A DNA stretch of 64,000 nt from Hyphobacterium sp. CCMP332 (GCF_014323565.1 NZ_CP058669.1:1143501-1207500), one strand, 5' to 3'. Positions 1 to 8,676 are shown, counted from the first letter of the stretch. Notes: generated by a model not told the origin, from the letters alone. A program made the numbers and translations.

Positions 1-598
1 CCAGCCCCGCCTGAAACGCCGCAAGTCCCCACCAGATCATCTTGTGCCGCGGCTGGCAGACAGATGCCGCCAGCGCCGCCGTCGTACCGAACGCCATCAT
101 GGCGCCGAGCGTGTTCTTCTCCCACCAGATACCCTTCCACGCGCCGACGTGAATGTCGTGGTGAACGGCAATGCCGGGAAAAGCGAGCGACATGACGGCG
201 CTCATCACGCCAAGCACCACGAAAACGACCGCAAAAAGCGTGATCAATTCCCGCCAGTTAAAGCGCGACGCCAGAAGCAGGCCGAACAGCGTTGTCATGA
301 CCAGCGCAAAGCCCCGGCGCTGCGTTAGACCCGCATCCACCGACCACATGAAGGACACAAAACAGAGTATGGAGAGTGTGAGGATCAGCGGCGTCCGCCA
401 CAGCACTTCCAGAGTGCGTGCAGGCGTAATAACCATCCAGCCGATCGTCAGGGCGTAAACAGGCAACCACATCACGCGAAGAATGTCCGCCCCTTCCGGA
501 TCGGGGGTATCCGCCAGTAATGGGCCCAGCAAGCCCTGCGACACCAGAAACAGGATCAGACCGGCTAGAAAGAATTCCAGCGGGCGAAGTACATTCAT
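1..598 (-). CDS. O-antigen ligase/polymerase-like membrane protein, C-terminus cut by window edge
   Basis: The frame opens with ATG at 598 and runs off the left edge with 199 codons visible. The visible part has about five hydrophobic segments (roughly residues 9-28, 43-60, 67-86, 96-110, 118-140). It carries a WKGIWWEKNTLG motif near residue 155, typical of the O-antigen ligase / Wzy_C membrane family, which joins or polymerises undecaprenyl-linked glycan at the periplasmic face. It lies 45 bp downstream of a CpsD-like gene and a GumC-like gene on the same strand, so a role in exopolysaccharide or capsule polymerisation is inferred. Ligase and polymerase cannot be told apart here because the catalytic periplasmic loop is outside the window. 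Confidence 0.75.
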   Translation of the reverse strand, partial: MNVLRPLEFFLAGLILFLVSQGLLGPLLADTPDPEGADILRVMWLPVYALTIGWMVITPARTLEVLWRTPLILTLSILCFVSFMWSVDAGLTQRRGFALVMTTLFGLLLASRFNWRELITLFAVVFVVLGVMSAVMSLAFPGIAVHHDIHVGAWKGIWWEKNTLGAMMAFGTTAALAASVCQPRHKMIWWGLAAFQAGL

Positions 599-642
599 CC
601 GCGGCGCGGATCGCAAATTCCGGATATGGATGCTGACGTCGG

Positions 643-1308
643 TCAAGCGACGCGTCGCGACATATCCCGCGACCGGTTGCAGACAATTCCGGCCACGACA
701 CCGCCCCGCCTTTCAATGGCATCCCGGCGCGCCGCGATGGATCGCTCATTCCAGCTACCTTCGTCCGCCACCAAAATCACACCGTCCGCATCGGCAGCGA
801 CAGGCAGTGTTGCCCGGCTGGCGGCAGGGGCATCGATCACAGCAAGATCAATACTGCCGCGCACCGCATTCCAGTATTCCCGGGCAGTACCGAATTCGAG
901 CCGCTCGACGCCTGAGCGGGCGCGCTGGAATTCCGTGACATAGAGATGATCGGCACAGGCTTTGGCGACAAGACGCGCCTGGGCGCCGTGAGGTTCGGCG
1001 CGCCAGAAGGCATTGCGGCCGAAAGAGGCATCGAAGACTTGCGCTTCGGGCCCCGCCAGGGCGCGGGCATGCGAATTGCGGGCGAAATCCAAGTCGAACA
1101 GCCACACACCGCGTCGAGAACGCTCGGCGGCGGCGCGGGCAAATTCCCGCGCAATTGTCGACGTTCCGGCGTGCTTGCTCGCGCCCAGGAACATGAGCAC
1201 ACGGCCTTTCCCGCCCGGGCGCGCAATCGGCTCCAGCTGGTCGACCAGCGCCTGCATTTCAAATGAAAGATCAACCATCGAATCGCCGCGAATCATTTCC
1301 AGATACAC
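643..1308 (-). CDS. CpsD/CapB-like P-loop protein with degenerate Walker A (exopolysaccharide)
   Basis: About 221 residues related to the cytoplasmic tyrosine-kinase domain (CpsD, Wzc C-terminal half, ParA-like fold) that controls polysaccharide co-polymerases. The nucleotide loop at residues 42-51 reads GASKHAGTST, so the Walker A lysine normally found in GKS/T is replaced. A Walker A'-like FDLDF (70-74) and a B-like VIDAPA (about 157-162) are kept. There is no C-terminal tyrosine cluster. It follows the GumC-like gene on the same strand by 17 bp, matching the split co-polymerase/kinase arrangement. The start is uncertain: GTG at 1308, ATG at 1296 or ATG at 1278 are all possible and none has a strong ribosome-binding site. 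It may be a non-catalytic regulator. Confidence 0.75.
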   Translation of the reverse strand: MYLEMIRGDSMVDLSFEMQALVDQLEPIARPGGKGRVLMFLGASKHAGTSTIAREFARAAAERSRRGVWLFDLDFARNSHARALAGPEAQVFDASFGRNAFWRAEPHGAQARLVAKACADHLYVTEFQRARSGVERLEFGTAREYWNAVRGSIDLAVIDAPAASRATLPVAADADGVILVADEGSWNERSIAARRDAIERRGGVVAGIVCNRSRDMSRRVA

Positions 1309-1325
1309 AGCATTGATTGCATCGG

Positions 1326-2852
1326 TTAACGCCGACCCAACGCACTGCCTCTATCCGGCATTCGCGCCAGCACCGGAACCCCCGCCACGCGGGACGGCAT
1401 CGGGCCGAAGCCCTCTGTGGTGTCAGCCGTCCTGACCGGGCGAGCAACACGCTGCCGCTGACTTGTCGGCCCCACATGCTGGGTCCAGTAGCCCCGGATC
1501 AATCCGATGAGAACCGCTGTACCGGCCGCAAAAATGAAGGCCGCCGCCACGCCCAGCTTCTTCAGTGAGGTTCCTTCCGGCGCGGCAAAAGCACGCTCGA
1601 CAATTCGGACCGCATCCGCACTGCCCGGCGACAGGGATTGACGCGCCTCGGCTTCCGCCTGTTGCGTCGCGAGCACGGTCGCAGCCGCCGCCGTGGCTTC
1701 GACATTCTGGGCAAGACGCCGGTATTCCGGCTCCACACCGCGCAATCGTGAAATTTCATTCTGGACGGTCTGGAGTTGCCCCGAAATTGTGCGGGCCCGC
1801 GTCGCCTCTGCCGCCGCCACGGATTCAAGCCGCAATTGCTCCTGTACAAGACCCTGACGGACTTCGTTCACCCCGGTTCGGGTCTGGCCGAGACCTGCCA
1901 CACCGCCGCCCTCGAGAAACTCCTCCAGCTCTGCGATTTCGCGATCAATGGCCACGACGGGCGGCGCGGTTTCCAGATATCGTGCAAGCAGGCTTTCGCG
2001 TTCGAGACGCTTCTCGATCAACAAATTCTCTGCGCTGCTCTCGACATAGAGTTCGATATTCACTGGCATGTCTGCAACCCGCGCCGCTATAGCAGCCGCC
2101 GCAGCAGAAGAAGCCTGACGTTCGGACTGGGCGGTCGCCAGCGTGGTCTGAAGCGCCGCATTCTGGGTACGCAGCGCCGCAACATCAGAATCGTAGTCGG
2201 TAATATTGTTCGCGGTCAGAAACGCGTCCAGTTCATCCAGTGCCGCCGAATAGGCGGCATTGGCCTGCAGGCGGCGGTCAGCCACCCCCGTGGCACCATC
2301 TCCCGTCAGGACAACCTGGCGATATTCCAGATAGGCATCGACGATCGCATTCAGGATGGTTTCAGCCCGTTCGGGGCTATCGCTTTCGATCACCGGGATC
2401 AAAACCGAGGCACTCGGTGCCCTCACCACGGAAAAACTCTGCCGCATGGCCCGCAGGGCCAACTCCTCCGAACCGCCTTCTGCAAGAACAGCAGCCGGGC
2501 CGATATTTTCCAGAGCGATGCGGCGTACGGTTTCCGAATTCATGATCTCGGATTCCGACTGCATGACCTGCTCGATGATGAATCCGTCACCCGATCCGGC
2601 CGCACCGGGAGTCAGATCTTCATCGTCCAGGAGCACGAGCAGGCGAGCGCGGGCCTCATATGTTTTGTTCAACAACAAATAGGCAGCAGCACCGCCTGCT
2701 ATGAACAATACAAGGAAAACAGCAATAATGACGGCACGCTGCGACCAGACCATTTCGATCAGGTCATAAAGGTCCAGCTCCCGCCTTTCGTCCTCGGGAC
2801 GAGCGGGCTCATGCGGCGGCCTGGAACCGGTTCCGGATTGCATACGACTCAT
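1326..2852 (-). CDS. GumC/Wzz-family polysaccharide co-polymerase (chain length determinant)
   Basis: The 508-residue inner-membrane protein has the layout of polysaccharide co-polymerases: a short polar N-terminus, a transmembrane helix near residues 38-60, a long periplasmic region with extended coiled-coil (about 170-400), and a second transmembrane helix near 435-457. Members of this family set the chain length of exported polysaccharide and contact the outer-membrane exporter. No kinase domain is fused; the downstream CpsD-like gene probably supplies that partner. It is divergent from the Wza-like lipoprotein gene, with 95 bp between the starts. Family assignment is firm, the polymer unknown. 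Confidence 0.9.
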   Translation of the reverse strand: MSRMQSGTGSRPPHEPARPEDERRELDLYDLIEMVWSQRAVIIAVFLVLFIAGGAAAYLLLNKTYEARARLLVLLDDEDLTPGAAGSGDGFIIEQVMQSESEIMNSETVRRIALENIGPAAVLAEGGSEELALRAMRQSFSVVRAPSASVLIPVIESDSPERAETILNAIVDAYLEYRQVVLTGDGATGVADRRLQANAAYSAALDELDAFLTANNITDYDSDVAALRTQNAALQTTLATAQSERQASSAAAAAIAARVADMPVNIELYVESSAENLLIEKRLERESLLARYLETAPPVVAIDREIAELEEFLEGGGVAGLGQTRTGVNEVRQGLVQEQLRLESVAAAEATRARTISGQLQTVQNEISRLRGVEPEYRRLAQNVEATAAAATVLATQQAEAEARQSLSPGSADAVRIVERAFAAPEGTSLKKLGVAAAFIFAAGTAVLIGLIRGYWTQHVGPTSQRQRVARPVRTADTTEGFGPMPSRVAGVPVLARMPDRGSALGRR

Positions 2853-2947
2853 GGAGACGAGAAAAACGCTGCCCGGTTTAATTTTTCATTATCCGAACCG
2901 CGAAAGGTTGTTGTTCAGGTAAGAATTCTTCAAGCGAGACTCCGCCC
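2853..2947. promoter_or_regulatory. divergent promoter region of the polysaccharide export genes
   Basis: This 95-base gap separates the starts of the divergently transcribed GumC-like and Wza-like genes, so promoters for both must lie here or just inside the coding ends. It is more AT-rich than its surroundings (for example the TTTAATTTTTCATTATC stretch near 2878-2894). I cannot assign convincing -35/-10 pairs. The position is inferred from gene arrangement only. Confidence 0.5.
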
Positions 2948-3739
2948 ATGCGCACTTCCGTTCTGATACTGGCCTTTTGTCTGGCAGGGTGTGGCACCGC
3001 CCGAACGGTCACAAATGCTGTCACATCGCCCTTTGGCGGCGATCGCGAGCCGGACTACTGGAGCTATTCAGGCGCGCGGCCGGAAGGTTCCGTCGCACCG
3101 ACAAGCTGGAGCAGTCTTGAATTCGTCGAGTGGCGGTCGGCGGACCCGGCATTCCGCCTCTATCCGGGCGATGCGATCGATGTCACGGTCCATACGGCGA
3201 GCGAATTGAACCGGACCGTCACCGTCGGGCCGGATGGCCGGGTCAATCTGCCGCTCGCGGGTCGTGTGATGGTGGCCGGCAGAACGGATTCCGAGGCGGC
3301 AAGCTCGATTGCCGACGCCTATACGTCCATGCTGCGCAATCCGATTGTAGAAGTCACTGCCACCAGCTTCGCACCGCAAAACATTATTGTCGGGGGCCAG
3401 GTCGCGACGCCGGGCATGTTTGAAATGCCGTCGCGTATCGGAGCGCTCGAAGCCATTATGCTGGCAGGCGGCTTTCGCGACTCGGCAGCGCGTGGCGATG
3501 TCGTCATACTCAGACGCGCGCCCGGCGGCGACGGGCTGATGATGCGCACCGTGAATTTGCACCGGGCCCTTCGCGGCGACGGACAGGCCGACCCCTTCCC
3601 GCTGCAACGATATGACATTGTCTTCGTGCCGCGCTCGACCGTCGCCGAAGTCACATTGTTCGTCGAACAATATGTCTACGGTATCCTGCCGCTCGATCAG
3701 GCGTTTTCATTCGCCATTGCGGATGCGATCAACAATTAG
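2948..3739 (+). CDS. Wza/GumB-like polysaccharide export outer-membrane lipoprotein
   Basis: The 263-residue precursor begins with a lipoprotein signal peptide and lipobox LAGC, giving lipidation at Cys15. Residues about 70-150 form the polysaccharide export (Poly_export) domain, including YPGDAIDVTV and the VTVGPDGRVNLPLAGRV stretch. About 150-235 correspond to an SLBB-type domain starting at IIVGGQVATPG. Such proteins form the outer-membrane channel for capsule or exopolysaccharide. At 263 residues it is shorter than E. coli Wza (about 380) and close to GumB-type proteins. The divergent co-polymerase supports the role. Confidence 0.9.
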   Translation: MRTSVLILAFCLAGCGTARTVTNAVTSPFGGDREPDYWSYSGARPEGSVAPTSWSSLEFVEWRSADPAFRLYPGDAIDVTVHTASELNRTVTVGPDGRVNLPLAGRVMVAGRTDSEAASSIADAYTSMLRNPIVEVTATSFAPQNIIVGGQVATPGMFEMPSRIGALEAIMLAGGFRDSAARGDVVILRRAPGGDGLMMRTVNLHRALRGDGQADPFPLQRYDIVFVPRSTVAEVTLFVEQYVYGILPLDQAFSFAIADAINN

Positions 3740-3749
3740 AGAAATCAGC

Positions 3750-4022
3750 CTAGTGGCGAGTGGCCAACCAGTTGCGAGCCGCACGCTGAGCAGCCGAGAT
3801 CTGCATCGTGTCCATCTGGTCAGAGATTTCCTGACGATAGTATTTTGCAGCATCACAGCCCATCAGGGTCGCGAGATTGAACCATTTGTGGGCTTCGACA
3901 TAATCCACCGTGCCGCCCTGGCCGGTTGAATAGAGAAGTCCGAGCTTGCAGAGATCTTCGCCCGTCGGATCCGTGTTGACCACGTCGTGCGCTTGCGCCG
4001 TTTCCACATCAGTGAAAGCCAT
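3750..4022 (-). CDS. small Sel1-repeat protein
   Basis: This 90-residue protein contains one recognisable Sel1-like (TPR-related) repeat at about residues 22-60, with the pattern LGLLYSTGQGG...AHKWFNLATL. The remainder is helical and polar, and no signal peptide is seen. Sel1 repeats mediate protein-protein contacts; a specific partner cannot be named. It is convergent with the Wza-like gene, 11 bp away, and is probably transcribed alone. Stand-alone Sel1 proteins of this size are common in alphaproteobacteria. Confidence 0.75.
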   Translation of the reverse strand: MAFTDVETAQAHDVVNTDPTGEDLCKLGLLYSTGQGGTVDYVEAHKWFNLATLMGCDAAKYYRQEISDQMDTMQISAAQRAARNWLATRH

Positions 4023-4404
4023 TTTGGCCCCCGTTATCTGGCCCTCATGCCCGGCTTGATGCCGGATTAGCTATGAGAGCGTTCCACCCAATGCCCTGAG
4101 CCTTCTGGCCTCGGACAATCAGGAGAATCACCTCAGGGGTTTGCTATAAGGTTAAGAAAAATCAGGGTTAATCGATTTATTTGGTTTATTTCCGTTAGGG
4201 ATTCTTGATATCGGTTAAGGGGTCTGAATCCGGTCTGAATCACCCATCGGACTCCTTACCAGACCGCCCGCTTTCGTTAGGAGAGATCGCCAAAACCTTT
4301 CGATCCGCGAATTTTGCCGGATGCGGCAATCCGTTCCATCGTCAGCCGGGTCTTGCGTTGCTTTGTTCACAGGGTATGACAACGCAAACGATTTCAGGTG
4401 CCGC
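4023..4404. other. 382-bp intergenic region, AT-rich centre, no gene seen
   Basis: Lies between the divergent starts of the Sel1 gene and the 2OG oxygenase gene. The middle (about 4140-4215) is strikingly AT-rich, with several TTAA words (4152-4155, 4168-4171) and a palindromic ATCGAT. It is likely promoter DNA for one or both genes. I see no open frame with coding character and no rho-independent terminator. Confidence 0.5.
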
Positions 4405-5349
4405 ATGACCGACCAGATAATTCCCCCGGTATCGCTCACACTGGACGATACGAACCCGGATGTTTTTGCCGCCGAACTGGGCGAGGAATTCCGGCGTTTC
4501 GGATTTGCCGTCATTTCCGACCACGGTCTGGATCAGTCCCTCATCGATCAGGCGCTGAACAAGGCCAAGGCCTTCTTCGCCCTGCCAACCGAGATCAAGA
4601 ACAAGTATTATAAAGACGGCGGCGGCGGTCAGCGCGGCTATACGCCTTTTGGACGCGAAGCAGCCAAAGGCGTGGCACAGATCGATCTGAAGGAATTCTG
4701 GCATGTCGGCCGCGACCTTCCGGTCGGACATCCGTTCCGGAAAATCATGCCCGACAACATCACACCGGCCGAAGTGGACGGCTGGCACGCCGTGACGCGG
4801 CTGTTTGACGCGCTGGACCAGCTGGGCAATCGCCTCTTGCGCGCTGTCGCCCGCGATCTCGGCCTGCAAGAGACCTTTTTCGACGGCACCGTCGAGGACG
4901 GAAACTCCATCCTGAGACTATTGCACTATCCGGCGCAGGAAAGTGCACTGCCCGAAGGATCCATTCGGGCAGCCGCTCATGAGGATATCAACGTCATCAC
5001 GCTCTTGCTCGGCGCTGAAGAAGCCGGGCTCCAGGTCATTGACCGGCGCAGCGGCGACTGGATCGACGTCAACCCCCCCGCCGGCTGCCTCGTGATCAAT
5101 GTCGGCGATATGCTGCAGCGGCTGACCAATAATGTGTTGCCGTCGACAACGCACAGGGTTGTGAATCCGGCGCCGGAACGCCAGAGATTCGCACGCTATT
5201 CCCTGCCCTTCTTCCTGCACTTCCGGCCGGACTATGAAATCCGCTCACTAAAAAATTGCGTCAGCGCCGAAAACCCGGACCGCTATCCTCAGCCGATCAC
5301 AGCTCAGGACTATCTTCTGGAGCGCCTCAAGGAAATTCGCCTGATTTGA
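4405..5349 (+). CDS. 2-oxoglutarate/Fe(II)-dependent oxygenase, isopenicillin-N-synthase family
   Basis: The 314-residue protein has the DIOX_N region (about 6-110) followed by the 2OG-Fe(II) oxygenase barrel (about 165-275). Iron ligands are visible as H192-x-D194 (AHEDIN) and H250 (STTHRVVNP), and the co-substrate motif as R264-Y-S266. The family hydroxylates or oxidises small molecules using 2-oxoglutarate; the substrate cannot be read from sequence. The ATG at 4405 was chosen because alignable sequence starts there; the open frame extends to 4321 but that part looks non-coding. No operon partner is apparent. Confidence 0.88.
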   Translation: MTDQIIPPVSLTLDDTNPDVFAAELGEEFRRFGFAVISDHGLDQSLIDQALNKAKAFFALPTEIKNKYYKDGGGGQRGYTPFGREAAKGVAQIDLKEFWHVGRDLPVGHPFRKIMPDNITPAEVDGWHAVTRLFDALDQLGNRLLRAVARDLGLQETFFDGTVEDGNSILRLLHYPAQESALPEGSIRAAAHEDINVITLLLGAEEAGLQVIDRRSGDWIDVNPPAGCLVINVGDMLQRLTNNVLPSTTHRVVNPAPERQRFARYSLPFFLHFRPDYEIRSLKNCVSAENPDRYPQPITAQDYLLERLKEIRLI

Positions 5350-5588
5350 ACATCCCCCCGACCGGTGACGAACAAAATCTAGCAGCGATCAACAGCCCGT
5401 CCATGACGCGATACTCGAAAGCGTCAGAACATGGCTTCAGCAGCGATCATCGCGATCAGCTGGTCGCCAAATCAATGGCGGAAAAATCGGTCGCTATCAA
5501 AAAATGACATGGAGCGGGCAATTCGCCTTGCAGATCGCAACATGCTTCTGTCCGGGACACTGGAAGAACCGCTCGAGCAAAAAAAAAG

Positions 5589-5726
5589 CTAGAGCGTCGT
5601 CGACCAGATCAGCAGACCAAGGCTCAAGGAGGAACCAGCACCGACCAGCGTCAGGGCCAGTCCGTTGTCTTTCCAGCTTTGTCCCTTGCGGAGGCGGCGC
5701 GCGGACTCTTTGGTTTTCTTGATCAT
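5589..5726 (-). CDS. 45-residue single-pass membrane protein
   Basis: A short frame on the minus strand from ATG at 5726 to TAG at 5589, preceded by a good ribosome-binding site (AAAGGAG ending 8 bases before the start). The N-terminal 20 residues are rich in Lys and Arg (KKTKESARRLRKGQSWK). The rest is one hydrophobic helix (about 23-45). It resembles the neighbouring 46-residue protein at 5833-5973 in size, charge layout and a Trp just before the helix. Coding is supported by the ribosome-binding site and the paired architecture. The function is unknown. Confidence 0.6.
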   Translation of the reverse strand: MIKKTKESARRLRKGQSWKDNGLALTLVGAGSSLSLGLLIWSTTL

Positions 5727-5832
5727 GGGGAGGCTCCTTTTTGGATTTTATTACGGGGAAATGGTGTTTTCCTCATCCCGTTCAAGGAGCGAAATCAAGT
5801 TAATGAACCCCATTTTTCAAAGGGTTATTCCG

Positions 5833-5973
5833 TCAGCTAATGGCCGCAAAAACCAGATATCCGGCACCGAGAATAACCACGGCAGCAAGGAGTGATATCA
5901 CCAGCGTATGCTCCTGCCAGCGCTTCCGCTCGCCCTGCCGGGCTTCGGTTTTTTCGATTTTCTGTTCCATCAT
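5833..5973 (-). CDS. 46-residue single-pass membrane protein
   Basis: ATG at 5973 (or the adjacent in-frame ATG at 5970) follows an AAAGGAG ribosome-binding site by 5-8 bases. Residues 1-22 are highly charged (QKIEKTEARQGERKRWQE) and residues 24-45 form one hydrophobic helix, so it probably sits in the inner membrane with a cytoplasmic charged head (inferred). It lies 107 bases upstream of the similar 45-residue gene and about 110 bases downstream of the DUF4199-like gene, all on the same strand. No family is recognised. Confidence 0.6.
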   Translation of the reverse strand: MMEQKIEKTEARQGERKRWQEHTLVISLLAAVVILGAGYLVFAAIS

Positions 5974-6086
5974 CAAAACTCCTTTCACGCTTTGACGTGG
6001 CGCTATCGACGCAGACTTCAACCCCCTGAAGCCGGAAAACCGACTCCAGGATCCATAAAAATATTCGTATATATAATGCGTTAGGC

Positions 6087-6620
6087 TTAAACTGCGCGCT
6101 TTGGCAAGACTTTCGGATTGCGCAGAATGGCCGCGGAAATCAGCGACACCAGCAGCCCGACCGGCAGAATTTCGGTGAAAGTAAGCGGGATCCGGAACCA
6201 CCAGTTGGAATATAGCGCGGCCATGGCCTGACTTTCCTCGACGAAAGCCGCCAGCTCCGCCTCGCTGGCACCGTTGGCCTCGCGCAAGGCAATCTGCGCC
6301 TCCAGGTAATCGCTCATCCAGGCATCGCCATTGGAGGCGAAGAAAACCTCCCACGCCGCGACATAGATGGCGCCGGCCACGATCGAGACCTGCACACCCA
6401 GCCAGAAGGCCGGCAGGAATTTGATGACCCCGCCCTTTTCTTGATCGCGGTAGCGCTTGATCGCCACAAAGACCATCGACAGCCCGACCAGCATGGTCAG
6501 ATAGCCGACCATTTGCGATCCGGCGCTGCCCTGTTGCGCCAGAAGCGTGAAGCCAACGAGCATGGCCCCGCCAATGAACACACCGCCGATGGCGCCGAAA
6601 ATCAATCCATATCTCAACAT
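6087..6620 (-). CDS. DUF4199-like inner-membrane protein
   Basis: A 177-residue protein with about four hydrophobic helices (roughly 4-27, 36-54, 69-92, 145-166) and a glycine-rich first helix. The layout and the FVAIKRYRDQEKGG loop after helix two fit the DUF4199 family of uncharacterised membrane proteins. The ATG at 6620 has GGATGAG upstream. It is the next gene after the membrane-anchored LuxR regulator (110 bp gap, same strand), suggesting the two act together. The function is unknown. Confidence 0.75.
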   Translation of the reverse strand: MLRYGLIFGAIGGVFIGGAMLVGFTLLAQQGSAGSQMVGYLTMLVGLSMVFVAIKRYRDQEKGGVIKFLPAFWLGVQVSIVAGAIYVAAWEVFFASNGDAWMSDYLEAQIALREANGASEAELAAFVEESQAMAALYSNWWFRIPLTFTEILPVGLLVSLISAAILRNPKVLPKRAV

Positions 6621-6729
6621 GTCTCATCCCCTTCCGGATCGTTTCAGATATCCGGTATCAGCCACGAATTCACGCCGTGCGCATCACCCGAACGGGTGGA
6701 ATCGACATCATCAAACGTTTTTCCAGTCA

Positions 6730-7143
6730 TTACGGCACGAGCGAGAGAAAACGCGCTTTCTCGATCGCTGACACGCGGCCGGAGACCTCGAGTTTCGAAA
6801 ACAGGCTGGCGATGTGGCTTTTCACCGTATTGGGAGACAGGCCCAGTTTTTGCGCAATGTCCTTGTTCGAACCGCCACTACAGAGCGCCTGCAAGACTTC
6901 CAGCTCCCGCCGCGTAATGCCCAGAGATGTCTGGGCCGCGACATTGACCTCGAAGCCTTTGACGGGCTTCCGGCATGAGAGGATAATCCCGACCCATGCG
7001 CCCAGCGCAGCAAAGGCGACGGCAATGATCATGAACATGATTTCCAGCCCGAACCGGCGGGCGAGAAACTGGTACTGCACCCATTCCAGCGCAAAGACGC
7101 TAACGGCCAGCAGGCCCGCATAGATCAATATGGTTCGCCCCAT
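6730..7143 (-). CDS. membrane-anchored LuxR-type transcriptional regulator
   Basis: From ATG at 7143 the protein has 137 residues. It has two predicted transmembrane helices (about 4-22 and 33-55), a short linker, and a C-terminal LuxR/GerE helix-turn-helix (about 74-137) with the usual LTxRE-like start (GITRRELEVLQ) and the NKDIAQKLGLSPNTVKSHI recognition region. There is no receiver domain. Such proteins bind DNA from the membrane, possibly signalling through a partner membrane protein such as the next gene (DUF4199-like). An alternative TTG start at 7167 adds eight residues. The regulatory target is unknown. Confidence 0.85.
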   Translation of the reverse strand: MGRTILIYAGLLAVSVFALEWVQYQFLARRFGLEIMFMIIAVAFAALGAWVGIILSCRKPVKGFEVNVAAQTSLGITRRELEVLQALCSGGSNKDIAQKLGLSPNTVKSHIASLFSKLEVSGRVSAIEKARFLSLVP

Positions 7144-7185
7144 GGCGCCATATTGGCGGTCAGGCAAGCAGAAGGGAAGAGGTGA

Positions 7186-8676
7186 TCAGAGCCCCAGCTT
7201 CGCCTTCAAAATCTCGTTCACCGCCTTGGGATTGGCTTTGCCCTGCATGGCTTTCATGACCTGTCCGACAAACCAGCCCAGCGCACGCGGATTTTTCTCT
7301 ATCGAGGCCACCTGATCGGGATTGTCGGCAATCAGCTGATCGACCACCGCTTCAATCGCGCCGGTATCGGTGACCTGTTTCAGCCCGCGTTTCTCGACGA
7401 TTTCGGCCGGATATCCGCCCTCATCCCACAGGATTTCGAACACGTCCTTGCCGATCTTGCCGGAGATAACGTCGGTCGAGATCAACTCCACGAGCTGGCC
7501 CAGTTGCTCCGCCGAAACCGGGCTGTCTGTAATGCCCATGCCTTCGCGGTTGAGACGGCCGAACAATTCATTATTCACCCAGTTGGCAGCAATCTTCGCG
7601 TCCCGGCCATCGGCGACGGCCTCGAAATAATCGGCGCGGTCCTTGTCGGCGGCCAGAACCGATGCGTCATACTCCGACAGCCCCATCTCGCTGACAAAGC
7701 GCTTGCGCTTGTCAGCCGGTAATTCGGGCAATTCGGCCTTGATCTCGTCGATCCGGGCTTGCGGGATTTCCAGTGGCAACAGGTCGGGCCACGGGAAGTA
7801 GCGGTAATCGTGCGCTTCTTCCTTGGACCGCATCGACCGCGTCACGCCCTTATTGGCATCGAACAGCCGGGTCTGTTGCTGCACTGTGCCACCCTCTTCC
7901 ACCAAATCGATCTGGCGGCGCGCTCGTAATCAATCGCCATCTGGATGAAACGCATGGAGTTCATGTTCTTGATCTCGCAGCGGGTGCCGAGATGTTTGAA
8001 ATCCTGCGTTTCCATGTATTTCTCATACTGTCCCGGACGGCAGACCGAGACGTTGACGTCGGCGCGCAGGTTGCCGTTCTGCATGTTGCCGTCGCAGGTG
8101 CCCGGTAGCGCAGGATCTGGCGCAGCTTCTTCACGCAGGCCGCGGCCTCCTCGGGGCCACGAATGTCGGGGCGACTGACGATCTCCATCAGGCAGACGCC
8201 GGTGCGGTTCAGGTCCACGAAAGACATGTTCGGGTCCATGTCGTGGATGGATTTACCGGCGTCCTGTTCCATGTGGATACGCTCGATCCGGACCTTGCGG
8301 GCGATGCCCGGCTCCATATCCACAAGGATTTCACCCTCACCCACCAGCGGATGATAAAGCTGGCTGATCTGGTAGCCCTGCGGCAGGTCGGGATAGAAAT
8401 AGTTCTTGCGGTCGAAGGCCGACCAGAGGTTGATCTGGGCCTTGAGGCCAAGCCCGGTGCGCACCGCTTGTTCAACACAGAATTGGTTGATCACCGGCAG
8501 CATGCCGGGCATGGCGGCATCGACAAAGGCGACGTTGGAATTGGGCTCGGCACCAAATCGGGTGGACGCCCGGAGAAGAGCTTGGCGTTGGAGGCCACCT
8601 GCGCGTGCACCTCCATCCCGATGACAAGTTCCCAATCGCCCGTGGCACCTTGCAATACATAACTATGGTCGCTCAT
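7186..8676 (-). pseudogene. gatB: gatB, Asp/Glu-tRNA amidotransferase subunit B, frame broken by three apparent 1-base deletions
   Basis: GatB binds misacylated Glu-tRNA(Gln) or Asp-tRNA(Asn) and, with GatA and GatC, amidates it. Family sequence is continuous only if the frame is changed three times: near 8570 (after AKLFSG), near 8104 (after RQILRY) and near 7922 (after MAIDYE). Each break is cured by adding one base, and the repaired gene would be 1494 bp (497 residues), the normal length. The ATG at 8676 overlaps the stop of the upstream small gene (ATGA). Since gatA and gatC are intact and the enzyme is normally indispensable, sequence error is more likely than true decay. I class it as broken as written. 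Confidence 0.85.

Noticed and set aside
1776-2966. Plus-strand frame of about 396 codons over the GumC-like gene
   Set aside because: Antisense to a family-assigned gene, and no ribosome-binding site or domain is visible.
5350-5588. Possible small gene downstream of the 2OG oxygenase
   Set aside because: Short frames exist, but none has both a ribosome-binding site and coding-like composition. The longest overlaps the better-supported 45-residue gene on the other strand.
7186-8676. Programmed frameshifting in gatB
   Set aside because: None of the three break points is a known slippery sequence, and all need a missing base rather than a slip. No programmed shift is known in this family.
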